Shown: one piece after another, positions 23,087 to 35,400 of the stretch
Position numbering within the stretch: position 1 is the stretch's first letter
How the letters are laid out: every line of letters begins with the position of its first letter
From: Lunularia cruciata
Taxonomy: Eukaryota; Streptophyta; Marchantiopsida; Lunulariales; Lunulariaceae
Assembly: GCA_948567375.1 (NCBI GenBank)
Contig: OX419758.1
Location: forward strand, 54,451,473 to 54,515,472
Length of the DNA: 64,000 nt
Direction: 5' to 3'
Notes under the pieces: generated by a model
Told to the model about the DNA's origin: nothing
What the model saw: the letters and a program-made list of their open reading frames with translations, nothing else
The model's database searches: none
Position numbers and translations under genes: made by a program

Positions 23087-24683
23087 CAATCGATCATATT
23101 TGTGTTAAATTAATTTACTATCAAATAAGTTTTTTTTCTACTCAAATCTTATTTAAAATGCTTGTTAACTTTTCCTTATCACAAATGTAAATATATTTTC
23201 AGATAAGGATTTTTTAATTTGTTATTGTTTTTTGAATAATTTTTATTATATTAAATAAATAATAATTTATTAGTATAAATTAATTTCAGATAGTGTAAAA
23301 ATAGATTACAATTTGATGTTTAGGTTTTGATATAAATTGCATATGAAATTACATACTTGTAACATCTTAAGGAGGATAGATCAAATCATTTCACTTTCTC
23401 AAATTATGAATATTTACAGTAATTTCATTATCTATTAAAAATAATTTTTAATATTAATAGCTTTAACATAAGAAATTTTAGTTTAAATAATAAAAAGATA
23501 AATATAGATAATACTTTATCATTTGGTATCTAGGATAAATTATCTAAATCTCAGTAGTTCTAAGTAATATTATTTAATATTATAATATTTTATTATTTTA
23601 TTTTATACCTTTTATAATTTATAATATATTCTAAAATATATTTTACCTTATTAAACCAATTATTATTGGAAAATTCCTATTGCATCTTATTAGTTATACC
23701 ATTGTGTTTTAGTATTGTTCTCACTTCAAGTACCATCTTAATCCGCATTAGTTTATAGTTGCTAAACTACAAAGTTGTTAGGTTATATTTCTTGGCATTA
23801 GAACACTTTTAATGCAAAAAAATACAACTGCACACTTCATAAAGATTCATTAACTTCTTTAAGCTCTCTAAAGATATATACACATGAAATGTTATCAAAA
23901 GAGCTTTAATAATATCTCATATGCATGCATCTTTAAAGATCTTAAAGGGAGTTGGTGGATACTCAACAAGTCTTGCTTATTTTTGTGCAATCATTTTTGG
24001 TTCTCTTTCTTCTCTTTATTATAAATATGGTTTCTCATAAGGGAAATTTACTTTTCTTTAGTCCATTATCTATACTCAAGGAGATCCTAGAGAGGACTTT
24101 TATTTACCATGCCTCATTTTTTAGTTCTTTTGTCTCCTACTTTGTTTGTATTCTGGCTGTGTCTTTTACTCCTTCATGGATGATATACATTGTATGCTCT
24201 ATAAATCAAATAAATCTAGACAAAAAATTTATCACTTGATTTCCAAACTTCATCTTGTAGGCTTGAGACTTAAGGTGTCAAAATATACAAAATCTTTTGT
24301 AAGTATTTTTCTTCACTTATAGAGTGGTATCTTGTTCCTATAAATGGCTTCCACAATCTTGGAGTGCAAATAAGGTTTGAAGATGTTTTTCATTTGATAA
24401 AGGAAGTTTTTCTCATAGAAGATCTTTTCATTTTATAGAGGGGAAAATTCTTCTCTACTAGTGGATCCATATGTAACATTTTGCATATTCTCTTCTAATG
24501 TTGCTTATTGACCAACCTACATACTTTGTATAGCTTTCCTTTCTTTGACTTCCTATCATATTTGAGAACCTTTAATAAGAGTGTTATGAGAGTCTTTGGT
24601 ATCAAGGGCTCAAGGGATTTTTGAGTATGTGAGAGTGGACTAGATGCATAGCTAAACATCTCTATTAATGTTGTGTGGAGTGG
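23087..24683. other. AT-rich spacer, no gene seen
   Basis: Very AT-rich with poly-T and poly-A runs. The frame 23952-24239 is a Phe/Leu/Ile-rich string without homology that I can recognise; it is probably chance. Confidence 0.35.
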
Positions 24684-25173
24684 TGTAACAATATAGAGTT
24701 TACCAACTAGTTAGTCAAGACTAACAAAGTAACAAGTAGGCCAAATTAGCCAAGAATTATAAGAATATTTGAGAAGCATATAGAAAGCTACTTGGTACCT
24801 TCCAAGTATTGGGTAATGTGCATGTCAAGTGGTGATTCCTAAGAGGAAGCTTCATGGGAAGCTTCACGGCTAGCTTAGCTTGCATGCCAAATAGGTGGTT
24901 TCTAGAAAGAAGGTTTATGGGAAGTTTCTTGACTAGTTTGGCTTGCATCTAAAAGAAAGTTCCTCAAGAAAATTCTCAAATAGCTTGGCTTGCACTCTTA
25001 GAAAGTAGCTTTTAGGAAGCTTCTTGAGAAACTACTCAAGACCCTTGTATATTCTCTACAAATACCAAAACCCAAGCTAATGCTAGGCATTTAAAATTTC
25101 ACTCATTCAAAAGTACAATAGTGATCTTTCGCTTTATTTTCCATTCTACTATTTCTCTCTTTGGTCTTTTACA
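24684..25173 (+). mobile_element. Solo LTR of the chromovirus family
   Basis: 490 bp, TGTAACAATATAGAG to CTTTTACA, with the same internal blocks as the LTRs of copies A and B (AGCTTGCATGCCAA, CTACAAATACC TATA box, TTCTCTCTTTGGTCTTTTACA end). It is flanked by AGTGG on both sides (24679-24683 and 25174-25178), a perfect 5-bp target duplication. No internal region follows, so it arose by LTR-LTR recombination. Confidence 0.93.
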
Positions 25174-26510
25174 AGTGGTAAGCTTGCTTTATACAAAAGA
25201 AATTACACAGTGTTTTGGGTAGTTTAATATTCCTACAAACTTTTTCATGATGGTTTTTTCATGTTTTCTAGATGTTGATAGATTAGATTGTGAGAGATAT
25301 GATTGAAGTAGAGGTAGGATCCTTTTCTCTCTAGCTCAATCTCTTATTAGTGCATTTTGACTTATATCAATTATTTTCTCTACATTGATGAGGTTCTATC
25401 TAAGTTTTGTACACCTATTTATATCTTCATTACTCATTGCTAAATGTGATACTACCTTAAATGTAAGAGTGGTCTATATGAATTGCTTTCTTTTGTAAGG
25501 ATGTGCAATTGTAGAACAAGAAAAGGATGTATAACCTAAAATAGAATGTAGAATCTACTAAAATTGTTAGTCCATGAAAAAGATTGTAAATCTCCGGTTC
25601 AAATTGCAAACAAAGAGATCCAGGATGGATGGAAGGTCAACTTATGCTTGAGAGAACAAACGGTGTCTAGAGAGAAAAGGATCTTACTACCAACCATAAG
25701 GTGCTTATTTTTGTTAGTAATATTATTCTCATTAATATAAAACATATACATTAATTAAAATCATAAATTATGCTTATACACCAAGTTTGTGTTCTATATG
25801 CTTATAGCTAAAGCTTTATGATTTTGAATAATATCAATACAAACCTCTACCTTAAGTAAAGTTCAAACACAAAGTTGATGTTCTATATGCTTATAACTAA
25901 AAGCATTATGATTTCGAATTACATACAACCTCAATGATGAAAAGTACTAGAAAATATAAAGTTCAGCATTTTGAATGATAAATTTATCTTCAATTGTTAA
26001 AATATAAATTTATTTAACTAAATGGAATTGAAAGTAAACATTCCCCAAGAATAAGATCACCTTCCTTTCCTCGCCCGATCAATTTTGAACATAGAGCACT
26101 CCAATCATTTCGGATATAAAACTATTAAACCGTTTGCGCTTGTAGAATATCTCTCAAGCCCCGGGATCAAAAATTCTGCAATTCATCTATTCTATCCATC
26201 TCTATCTGCACGTGGTTAATAGCACTCTTGCAAAATGCGTATGATATTTAGCAAGGAATTTTATCTAAGATACTGCAGAATTTTGGATAATGCCTATTTG
26301 AAGACAAAGCATTCCAGGAATTTATTAATATAATCTTCAAAGACTTTCTTTTACCAGCTGTACAAGTTTAGAACATCATACGAACTTTATACCGGATTTA
26401 ATAGTATTATCGTGAAGTATTTTATCCGTCAGATGTCAGAAGTTTGAAACAAAGTCAGAATCTGCGGCTCATTCACACAACTGTCATGCGAACATTTCCA
26501 CGTCTAATCT
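25174..26510. other. Spacer with fragments of an unidentified dispersed repeat
   Basis: No gene. GATCCTTTTCTCTCTAG (about 25318-25334) and CTAGAGAGAAAAGGATC (about 25668-25684) are reverse complements. Both flanks resemble parts of 57880-58050 (AGAGAAAAGGATCC followed by CTTCAATCA-type sequence, and AAGATTGYAAAYCTCYGG upstream). So the same unknown repeat is present in both orientations here and again next to chromovirus B. 25700-26510 is plain AT-rich DNA. Confidence 0.4.
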
Positions 26511-26742
26511 CCAGTTGTTTTAACCGGAACGCGTGATAGGATCATTGCATCCCTTCCTAGCAGACTGCTTATTACCACCCCTACCACCTTTCTCGAGGTA
26601 CTGCCGATGGTACTCCTCTGCTTTATCCAGTTGTTTTAACCGTAACACCTGATAGGATCATTGCATCCCTTCCTAGCAGACTGCTTATTACCACCCCTAC
26701 CACCTTTCTCGAGGTACTGCTGATGGTACTCCTCTGCTTCAT
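26511..26742 (-). repeat. 116-bp tandem duplication of the MsrA 3' end
   Basis: 26511-26626 repeats 26627-26742 with few changes. The gene-proximal copy holds the true last codons and stop of MsrA. The distal copy, beyond the stop, repeats the last 30-odd codons and stop but would encode CNDPITRSG instead of CNDPIRCYG, so it lacks the last cysteine. Confidence 0.92.
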
Positions 26743-27946
26743 AAAAGGTCGTAGCAGGAAGAACCTCAGTAGCAATTTTCTTTCCTAATTTGCGCTCTAT
26801 TTCTTGCACTGATTGCTTGGCCACAGTTTCTTGTTCTGGTGTGTGGTAGTAGATACCTGATCGGTACTGTGTTCCGACATCATTTCCCTGAAAGACAATA
26901 TCATCAGAGACCGGGAAGACACTCTCCAGACAGTCTGTTCTGCACATTTAATTATCTAAAGGAAAACTAAACTAGAACGAATTCTATGCTCCAGATAAGA
27001 TTTCCTTCACACATATATCAGGTACTTACAGAAAGCAAGTCCTTTAAGTGATTAAATCTCTGTGGTACGAGAGATTGGTTCCCGTGACTCGACAACGGTG
27101 ATAACATTACTGTTGCTTGCTAATAACGAACAAACGAGATTCAGTCCTGAACTTGGAGCAAAAGTAGCAAAGAGCGATAACAGTAAACTACCTGGCGGTT
27201 GAATTGAGTGGGATCATGTTTCTTCCAGAAAACTTCCAAAAGTTGTTCGTAAGACACCTCGCTGGGATTGTAATCGAGACGCACTGCTTCTACATGACCC
27301 GTTCTGCCAGTGCACACTTGTTCATAGGTAGGGTTCTGTGTATGTCCTTGAGTATACCCCACAGCAGTCTGCGGCAGTCATACAAGTAAAGGTCAGACAC
27401 TCTTGACACCAAATTCTGGCTCACAAAGCCCAATAAGATAAAACCTGAAGAACAAAAGCTTGACGTGTTACTTTCGTGACACTCTGTTCACGCTGTAACC
27501 CATAACCTAATGAACGACATGCTGAAGCACCAAAAAACATCTCTCGTCTTGATAAAGGTGGAACCAAAGCTGGAACGCTGCCACTTGCGTTGCCGGCGAT
27601 AAAGCCAAATATCAAACGCTCAAACGCTCAAATTCACATATATAGGTCCACCATCACAGCTTATCACGCAAACGGCACCTTCCACGCTTCTAGCGCAACA
27701 CAACCAAACACGACGTATCTTCTCGACTATCCTTCAATCGCCACGAGTGGCAGTTCTTCCCGCTTCGTTCCTAGCTCAGTCAAAATTCTTCAATCTACGG
27801 CGTAAGCAGTACTATGAATGTGCCGCCACGAAACACAAAAAGCAACGCACCTTGAGAACGCCGGGAACGCGTTGGAAGACCAACTCCACGCTCCAGAAAC
27901 ATCCCGCGCCAAAGGTGGCCTGTAGGGCTTGCGATACCGGAGACAT
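26636..27946 (-). CDS. Peptide methionine sulfoxide reductase A (3 exons)
   Basis: MsrA reduces methionine-S-sulfoxide in proteins, using a catalytic Cys that is regenerated through C-terminal Cys residues and thioredoxin. Exons on the minus strand are 27946-27851, 27368-27192 and 26887-26636, all phase 0, with GT-AG introns. The 174-aa product shows [10 protein letters not shown] (catalytic Cys16), [49 protein letters not shown] and C-terminal [10 protein letters not shown] with the recycling cysteines. The plant family is usually longer at the N-terminus. The frame upstream of the chosen Met is open and encodes a hydrophobic run ([13 protein letters not shown]) but has no ATG before a TGA, so either the short cytosolic-type start is real or a targeting exon lies upstream. 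The 3' end is tandemly duplicated just past the stop. Confidence 0.92.
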
Positions 27947-28160
27947 CAGATCCAACCTCTGAGAGCACAAAGAAGGGTCCGCTCCAACACAATTGAGCAC
28001 GAGAACTAACGAAAGAGTCACCACTGCCTCAACACAGCTTCTCCTCACTTCCAGCGCTGAAACTTCCAATCCGAAACTATGATACAAAATCGGTCTTCTC
28101 CCCGCTATACTTCACACAATCAACAGAATAACAGTATAAGATCCTTCTCGACGCCAGCTT

Positions 28161-28186
28161 ATAACAGTGCATGATCGCACTGTTAT
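28161..28186. repeat. 10-bp perfect inverted repeat upstream of MsrA
   Basis: ATAACAGTGC (28161-28170) and GCACTGTTAT (28177-28186) are exact reverse complements around ATGATC. It lies about 215 bp upstream of the proposed MsrA start, so it could be in the promoter or leader; no factor can be assigned. Confidence 0.6.
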
Positions 28187-31100
28187 CTTCGCTGCCAATC
28201 TTCCCTGTTTTAACACCTTCCAGCGCTCTTTCAGAGTCTTTGACCGAACAAGTGGATGCACATGGCCCCGTCTAAATGCTACCTCAAAAATGTTACGTAA
28301 ATGTTACCTAAAAGCAATACCGTCATAACATTTACAGAATAGATGCAGTAATTAGTGGCATTAAGTCTGTCACGAACATTTGCTTTTATCTTTGTGCCAT
28401 ATCCGTGTATTTTCGAGGTAGCGTAATAAGAACACGTTATCAAATTGGTAATGAGAGCGCCAGATCTTCAAAGACTCACTAAGAGGTCCGACAAGGTTCC
28501 CGACAAGGATTTCGTCTATAACCTTTAAACTGACTTGCAAATCACTGACTTTGGAGCTGTTGAAGATCAACACTCCAGAGGAATAGATGACACACTCGAC
28601 TCTCACAGCCCTAAACATGAAATTGATCTTCTTAATGAAACCTCCTTAATAGTCCTTATCAAAATTTTGCCTTTTTGGATCGATACATCATATGCGCTTA
28701 TCAAATGTCTGTGGAAAATGAAGTGAAGGCGACCGCGTGTGAGCAAGAAAGAGAGAAAGGCGACCACGTAGAGCAAGACGGGAAGACCCCATCAAAGCAA
28801 AAGAGGTAAAATGGGGTTAGGCTCCCATAGTATCGATGAGAAATCTGCCCTGTCGCACCTAAGATATCCAAGATGAGAAGACCTATCCATCAAGGAGTAC
28901 CAAGGAAAGACATATGGGTAAAGTGGGGCTTAGCCCCACTAGTATCGGTAAGAGGAATCTGCCCTTATGTCTGTTGATTATTATCCTATGTTGTGTTGTC
29001 CAAGAGTATCATAGTCGATAGATGCCTCAAGAGTTTCTTTCGCTTACAAGCACAGAACATTCTCAAATAAGAAAGGATATGTCTTTTACTGCATTTTAAC
29101 TTTCAACTAGCTTTCCCGGTGAACCTTCTCAAGTAAGATTTGTTAATGCAGCAATATGAATTAAACTGTAAATTAGCTACAAAACTGCAAAGCGTCATAC
29201 TTTTTTCTTCACTGTTTCGGACTAGATGTGCCACAACCCCGCTCTTGGCACAGATTTACTAGAAGCTTGTAATCTAAATCGTGAACATCGTATGTTTTGA
29301 TCCCTTGTCTGCTTTGGTGCGGACAAGGAACGTGTCGTCGACAATCAGAACAGTGCTGTGTAAGTTAGGGAGAGACCCAGTTTGTCAAAATCGATTGTTG
29401 GAAAGGAGAGAGGAAGGCCCCTCGATCTCAATCTTGCAACTCGGAAGAATTATAACTGCAAACTTGAGCAGCGGGATACGGGTCACACCGTTCAAGCGAT
29501 AGGCTTACGAGTTTTAAAAGCTGCTTTCTGCCTTGACGATGATGTGCAGTACGCCGCAGACGCGGTTTGAGTTTTGATCAAGCGGGAAATCAAGGGTCGT
29601 GCATTGGTTCCGAGTAGATTGTCTTGATGGAACAACATTGGTAACATGTATAGGGTTTCTACCAGTTACACTCTTGCATTGGGTTACCTCCCGCATTTCC
29701 AGCTTGAGGATGCTGCGGACGAAGCAGAACAGCGAAGACTATTGCAGTGATTAGCCACGTCCCATTCAGAATATTGAGAGAAGAAAGAAGCCACGTCGTG
29801 GTACCTAAAAGTAGATCTGCTCAAACGACCTCTCTCATGATCCAAATCTTGCAGGACACTACTGGGATTATGAAGACAGAATGTGATAATGATAACCATA
29901 TAGTAGGTTCACTTGAGCCTTGATCTAAGAAAGGACACACCAGGGGCCGGTACAGGATAATCGAATGTCTGTAGCTTGGATTTCCCTCGTTTTTCCAACA
30001 CCCACTCTTACGCGATTTACTCCAGATTGAACTTCAATTTCTTTGTCAGCATTTCGTTTGTACAATTCTTTGCACCAGTGGACGACTGCGTTATCTTGTT
30101 GACTCCGCGCTCCATGAGAATATCCCCTCATTGTGCATGAACATAAATGTAAGCTAGACGTCATTCAATTGTTACTGTGCCCTATGAGTAGGTATTCCAA
30201 CCTCGAATCTCCAGCTCCAAGGTTCTGGAAGGACTTGTTACTGAAGTCTTCTTGGAACACAAAGACTTATTGGAGTAAATATCTCTAAGAGGTTGAGCTG
30301 TATTATTCAGTTTTCATAAGCATTCGTTAAATTACCTGCATGGAAACAGGATCCTTATTCCCCAACCTACCTCATCGAACACGTTAATTGTCGGGAGTTC
30401 CTGGAACTGTTAGGTGGAGGTGGAAGTCAAAATATTTATATTTGGCGAATGGAACTCCTCGTCTATTCCAAGGAAAACCTGAAATTGGACTCAGGGAATT
30501 TTGGGTCCTGCAGCTGACCACTCTTGCTACAAATGACCATGTGACCATCCATTCAACGGAATAAGGACTGTAATATTTACTCTGCAGGGCTTTATATCTG
30601 GAGGTGACCAATCTTTAGCAAGGACCCATTTGAGGATTACAGCTTCAGGCTTCATATCATTCAACCAACACCGAATGAGTGAAACATTTCATAGCGCCCA
30701 TGTCGACAAACTACAGTTCTTGTGATTCACCATATTCAAAAACTAATAAAGATGTGAAGGCACGTTACAATTTCAACATGCATACGCTGTAGATGTATCC
30801 TGCGACTTTTGTCGGTTAGACGGTTCAACTCTGGAAGAACCTCAGAGCACATCGATAGAATTTTCATAACTCCAGTGCTCTTTTTACTTGATTAATACCT
30901 CGTGTGGATGTATGATGTACCCCTCAGCAGTACACAATATCTTATTATCTATATAGCCCTACTCACTTAGTGTAGTGCCACAACACCACAAGCAGGAATA
31001 CAAGTACAATCCAAACTTCAAACTCTTCAAGCTCGGGATATTCTAGCAAATGCGCTTGAACAATCTGCCAATGTCATCTTTAGTAACCCTTGCGAATTAT

Positions 31101-31349
31101 CTTTGCTGTATGATACAGAACTGGAGAGCAAAATGTCCAGTTCAGCAACTGCACATAAGAGCCATCTGACTGATACTAAAACTTCCCAAATTCTAGCCGT
31201 TCGTTCACAACCGCCGAATAAATGAACCTAGGAGAGTAAAAAATGTGGCCTAGATTCCTATTCTATGCTAAACTGAAAAAAAAATATGGACACTGGACAT
31301 CTAATTTCACGATTACTCTAAAACTGTAACCTCAGCGCCAGCTTGATCT
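28187..31349. other. Intergenic region between MsrA and the DUF1223 gene
   Basis: Apart from the repeat module at 28728-28970 I find no supported gene. The open frames (29281-29502, 30384-30611 and others) lack domains, splice support or conserved motifs. Base composition is balanced and gene-island-like, so small unrecognised exons or UTRs cannot be excluded. Confidence 0.3.
28728..28970 (-). repeat. Dispersed hairpin module, two partial copies in tandem
   Basis: Contains GGCGACCGCGT, GGGAAGACCCCATCAA, GTAAAATGGGGTTAGGCTCCCA and TGCCCTGTCGCACCTAAGAT. A second half-copy (28916-28970) has the perfect stem GTGGGGCT-T-AGCCCCAC and AGTATCGGTAAGAGGAATCTGCCC. Related copies lie at 36563-36670, 47977-48067 and 56916-57050. 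At the last site the module directly follows a LINE ORF2 end, suggesting a LINE 3' UTR. Confidence 0.7.
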
Positions 31350-32496
31350 TTAGATGTTGTTGGGCAACTCAAGATGCTGTGCTCCAAACACTTCCAGTGT
31401 CACTGGATTTTGTAAAAAGACAGCTACACCGCATTTCGATTTAGTGAACCCGTTCCAAAGTTCAAAAGTAACTTCTCCTCTTGCTGTCTTCTTGGATGGC
31501 AAATCTTCAAGAGAACAGGCTTTATGCATACCCCTCACGACAAAATCGTTGGTCAAAAGCCTGCCTCTATTCTCCCCCTTGCTGCAGTCTGTGACAAGTC
31601 CATTCTCATAGACTGCCACCATCACATCTAATGTATAACCTTCCACCTTGAACTTCAAACTGATGCTTAAAGAAATTTGCAATGAGGAAGTTGAAGATCT
31701 GAGAAATTTTGCCTGTCAAACCAGCATGCATAATTTAGATGGATCACACATGGTCTAGGATGCTGAATACAGTATTGCTCCGTTACCAACGCTCACCAAA
31801 CGTAATCCATGTCAAACTAGCTCTCAAGAATTCACCTGAATATCTGGAGCAGGAAAGCGGGGAGCAGCCTGCACCAATGTCAAAATAGACGCTGCATCGG
31901 AAGGCATACAATGGCTACGACCCTGGACTACCACCTCAGGTGTGTATATGCTATCTTGCGCCAAAGTTTCTCCATATGCCCGATGTTTTAAAGCCCACGC
32001 ACTGCTCGCAAAGGGATCTTTCCATCCTAGGTGGTCCCAATACTCAACATGGTACGCTAAAATGACCAGCGGTACAGGACTCTCCAACTTCACGTCTTCT
32101 CCTTCAGCCTGCGAAACCTCGAAGACGTGTTTACGATGAATAAATCTGACGAACAATAGTCGATCGGATCCTTTTCATCCAAAGATCCATATCTCTCTAC
32201 TGCAAAGCAAAATCATCAGAGAAATCGCTGAATATTACCCTTCCCAGTCTCGATATCAGCGCATCTGCAGGCGGACAGGAAGTGCAGCCTTGCGATGTGA
32301 ACATCTCAATCAAAACAGCGCCCTGATTGCCACCCTTCATCGATCTAGGTCCATGAACCCCTGATATTCTAGCGTCGTTACCTACATCATCATCATTTTC
32401 AGACCTCAAATCAAAGACGGCAGAACTATTTGCATTTCCCTTCCCCGCGTCATCAACCTCTCGCCCCCGGCTCCCACAGCAACAGAAACGCTTCAT
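31350..32496 (-). CDS. DUF1223 family thioredoxin-like protein (3 exons)
   Basis: Exons on the minus strand are 32496-32239, 32108-31836 and 31712-31350, all phase 0, with GT-AG introns; 297 aa. The core begins GAVLIEMFTSQGCTSCPPAD (Cys71 and Cys74 in a CxxC arrangement), followed by LVILAYHVEYWDHLGWKDPF, YTPEVVVQGR and later a beta-rich C-terminal half (LDVMVAVYENG, LEVFGAQHLELP). This matches the secreted or anchored DUF1223 proteins of bacteria and their plant counterparts. Their fold resembles thioredoxin and their biochemical role is unknown. The N-terminal MKRFCCCGSRGR is cysteine-rich and could be lipid-modified (inference). The start is the first ATG in frame; the open frame upstream has none. 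Confidence 0.88.
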
Positions 32497-35400
32497 TATC
32501 TCTTCTCCCCCGAAAGCTGGATTAACCACCACGAGCACAGAACTAAGCGTCCAACACTTTCACCAATTCTTTCTCAAACTATCGACGTCCAAAACCTCTG
32601 ATTCCTCCTCCTGTCGCTAATACAAACTCCACGCCCTCCGTGACGTGCAATGTGAAGAAAAGTCCCGTCAATCCCACATCCTTCTATTCGTGGTCTTCCT
32701 AATCAAATTGCACCAACCAGCTCGAGAATCAACTCAGTTCAATTCAAACCCTGTGCAGCTGAAAATGTGGTGAACACAATCTCTGCCGGAGACCGCAAAG
32801 TGGGGCTACTACCCAACCTTCTTGACACGTGGGGCCAGAGCAAGAGCACATCTGGATCCAACTCTCCTCGCTTACTTCCCCAGTCCGCAACAAGAACCTC
32901 GTCAGATTGCTGAATGTACCGAAGTTATGGCGGGAAAGACACTTCCCCTTTCTGCTTTCCAGCCATGATGAAGGACAACAATGTGCATGCCTTTTTGGCT
33001 TCAGCTCAGCACCGTCTTTCGCGTTTCGTCGATTAATATGCTTCACCTTGGTTGTGACGTTAATTCTCCGTTATCCTTTGGAAAAAAGTACTGATTGATC
33101 CATTTACTTAGTTAATGCTCTTTCGATCGATCAGCTATAAGTTCTAAAGGACGTTTCTCTTCAAACTTTAGTTTATAATTGCTTACGTTATGATTTAGCT
33201 TAAATATTTTGCAAGAGAGAAGACGAGATCTTTTACGCATGATGTTATGTTTAGTTGGTGTGGCTAAATCCTTTATGTATTCTTCATTTAGTTAGCTTTA
33301 TCTTCATATTGACTACTTTGTATACCAATTGCATGGAGTAATAGAGGATGTGTTTGTCAACGTATTCTAGAAAATGCTCGATTTAAGGAATATATGTAGT
33401 GAGTATTCCAGAAGTGGTATATTTAATGTAATAATTGCTGCAAATAGGCTGAAAAGAATGGACAATCATCTCGTTTGCACTGAACGTGAAAATACACAAC
33501 ATTAAAATATAACTTATTCTTATGGAGTTTTGTGTAAGAGCTGCATGTTCCTTTCATATGCACAAGATGTGAATAGTCTATTTAGTCTTTTTGATTTCGA
33601 GGTTGATGTGATAGTCCTTAAAATGATCAGAAAGGAAAACTACAATAAACGTGCAAAGTACAATAATACCAATACTATTGGATATGTATAGGCACAGGCG
33701 GTTTTAAAGTCTAAAGTCGTTAAAGAGATCCTCAAGTCTTTAACGTTGGTTTTCTATTTCTTGTGATGTAGACTACTTTATAAAAGTATTTCACAACAAC
33801 AGAGGAATTTGTCAGCTAATATATTACTATAAAAGGTTGAGAACTAATTGACGGAGCTTTGGATCTTGTCCAGAGAATCTATCATATAGTACGGAGAAGT
33901 GTCATCGTATGCATCGAGTCCTAAAGATAGTCCATGAGAGCCATCACGGAACATTTTAGATACGAAAGCTTTCATTTTGTGACAATGTGCTATACAGATT
34001 CATATTTGCTCTAGTTGATTCGATTGTGATGTTTTTTTCAATTTGAACTTGAACTAGTGGAAGAAAACTGGCTCATTAAACAAAAACGTCTATGTTGCTC
34101 GTGTTGGAACCTTTGGCCCGATGATTTTCTTTGAGTAAGAGAATAACAGATCTAAATTGATTGTATAGAAAAAATGCACACAATAAATTCTCGTATTATT
34201 AAACTACCCTAAAGAATTCAATATTTACAACAATAATATTAGTATATTTACACCGAGCCTTGATGTTGGGTTGGGAAAGGGTAGGCCATGCCGGTCTTTT
34301 GGGTTTCACGGGTAATTACAAACTTGGTACTCATCCATGAGCAACCAAGGAGGGTACGGGGTCCTTCCAAAGATGTCTTTGCGAGATCTTGCTTCATTGA
34401 TTTGGATTAGAGCATGATCAAACTACAGACATGAGTAGCGGAAGACTAAGTGACCAAAATTAAGACAAGCAATAGAGAGATGAGAAAGAGGTGGAGTAGA
34501 AGTGAGCGGAGCAGGACTAAAAAACGCAGGAAGTTTAGTGCAAGACCGCGAGCACACGCCATACCATACCATACATTTTAGTTCTGATTTCACAAAGTTA
34601 ATATTGAAGCATTGAGGCTTTAGTTGTTATCAGTTTCCTTCAAAAGACCTCAAACTATGCAGAACTGACCAAGATATAGACAATCATTCATGTCTACTAC
34701 TAGTCAATGGTGAACTTCTTGATGTCCTTGGAGTTAATTATGACTTAAACTAGATGACAAATCTTGGAGCTCTTTAATTGTGAACAGAACTAAAACTAGA
34801 ACTATGTGTGCAAGAGGCATATTGCACAATTATATATAAAATGTCATATTTTATGTATTGACTACAAATCATTAACAGAAGAAAACCCCATATGATAGAT
34901 TGAATTAAAGAATTGTTGATGGCATATGAACAACTACTTAGATCTCAAGATTCAAACTGCCTACTCACATGTAAACCTCTTCATGAACGAAGTGGGGCCT
35001 AAATAGACAATATTAGTCATCAAGACTCAGATTTGTTCTCGCACTATAGAAAGTGTGCAACCTTCAAACTAATCTCTCAGGAGAGAAAAAGTTGACATCA
35101 ATAACCATCCCTAACAATTGCTAACAGCACTTGCTATGAAACTGTCCTCATTCCCCACATTCACTAAAGGAATACTTTTATTATACCACTATAGTGAAGA
35201 AATACTCAATTGTCTCTATCACTATTTAGAGACCCCGTGGAGACAAACGTGCAAGACCAAGTACGGTCCCTGGTCGCTCACTAGAGAGTGCCAAGTTGGT
35301 ACTACCCATGGAACCCCAAAGACCAGCATGGCCCTTTCTGTACTCAAGGCTCCAAAACAACATCAAGTCTCCAAAAGTACCAAGCCTATTGTTATAAATA

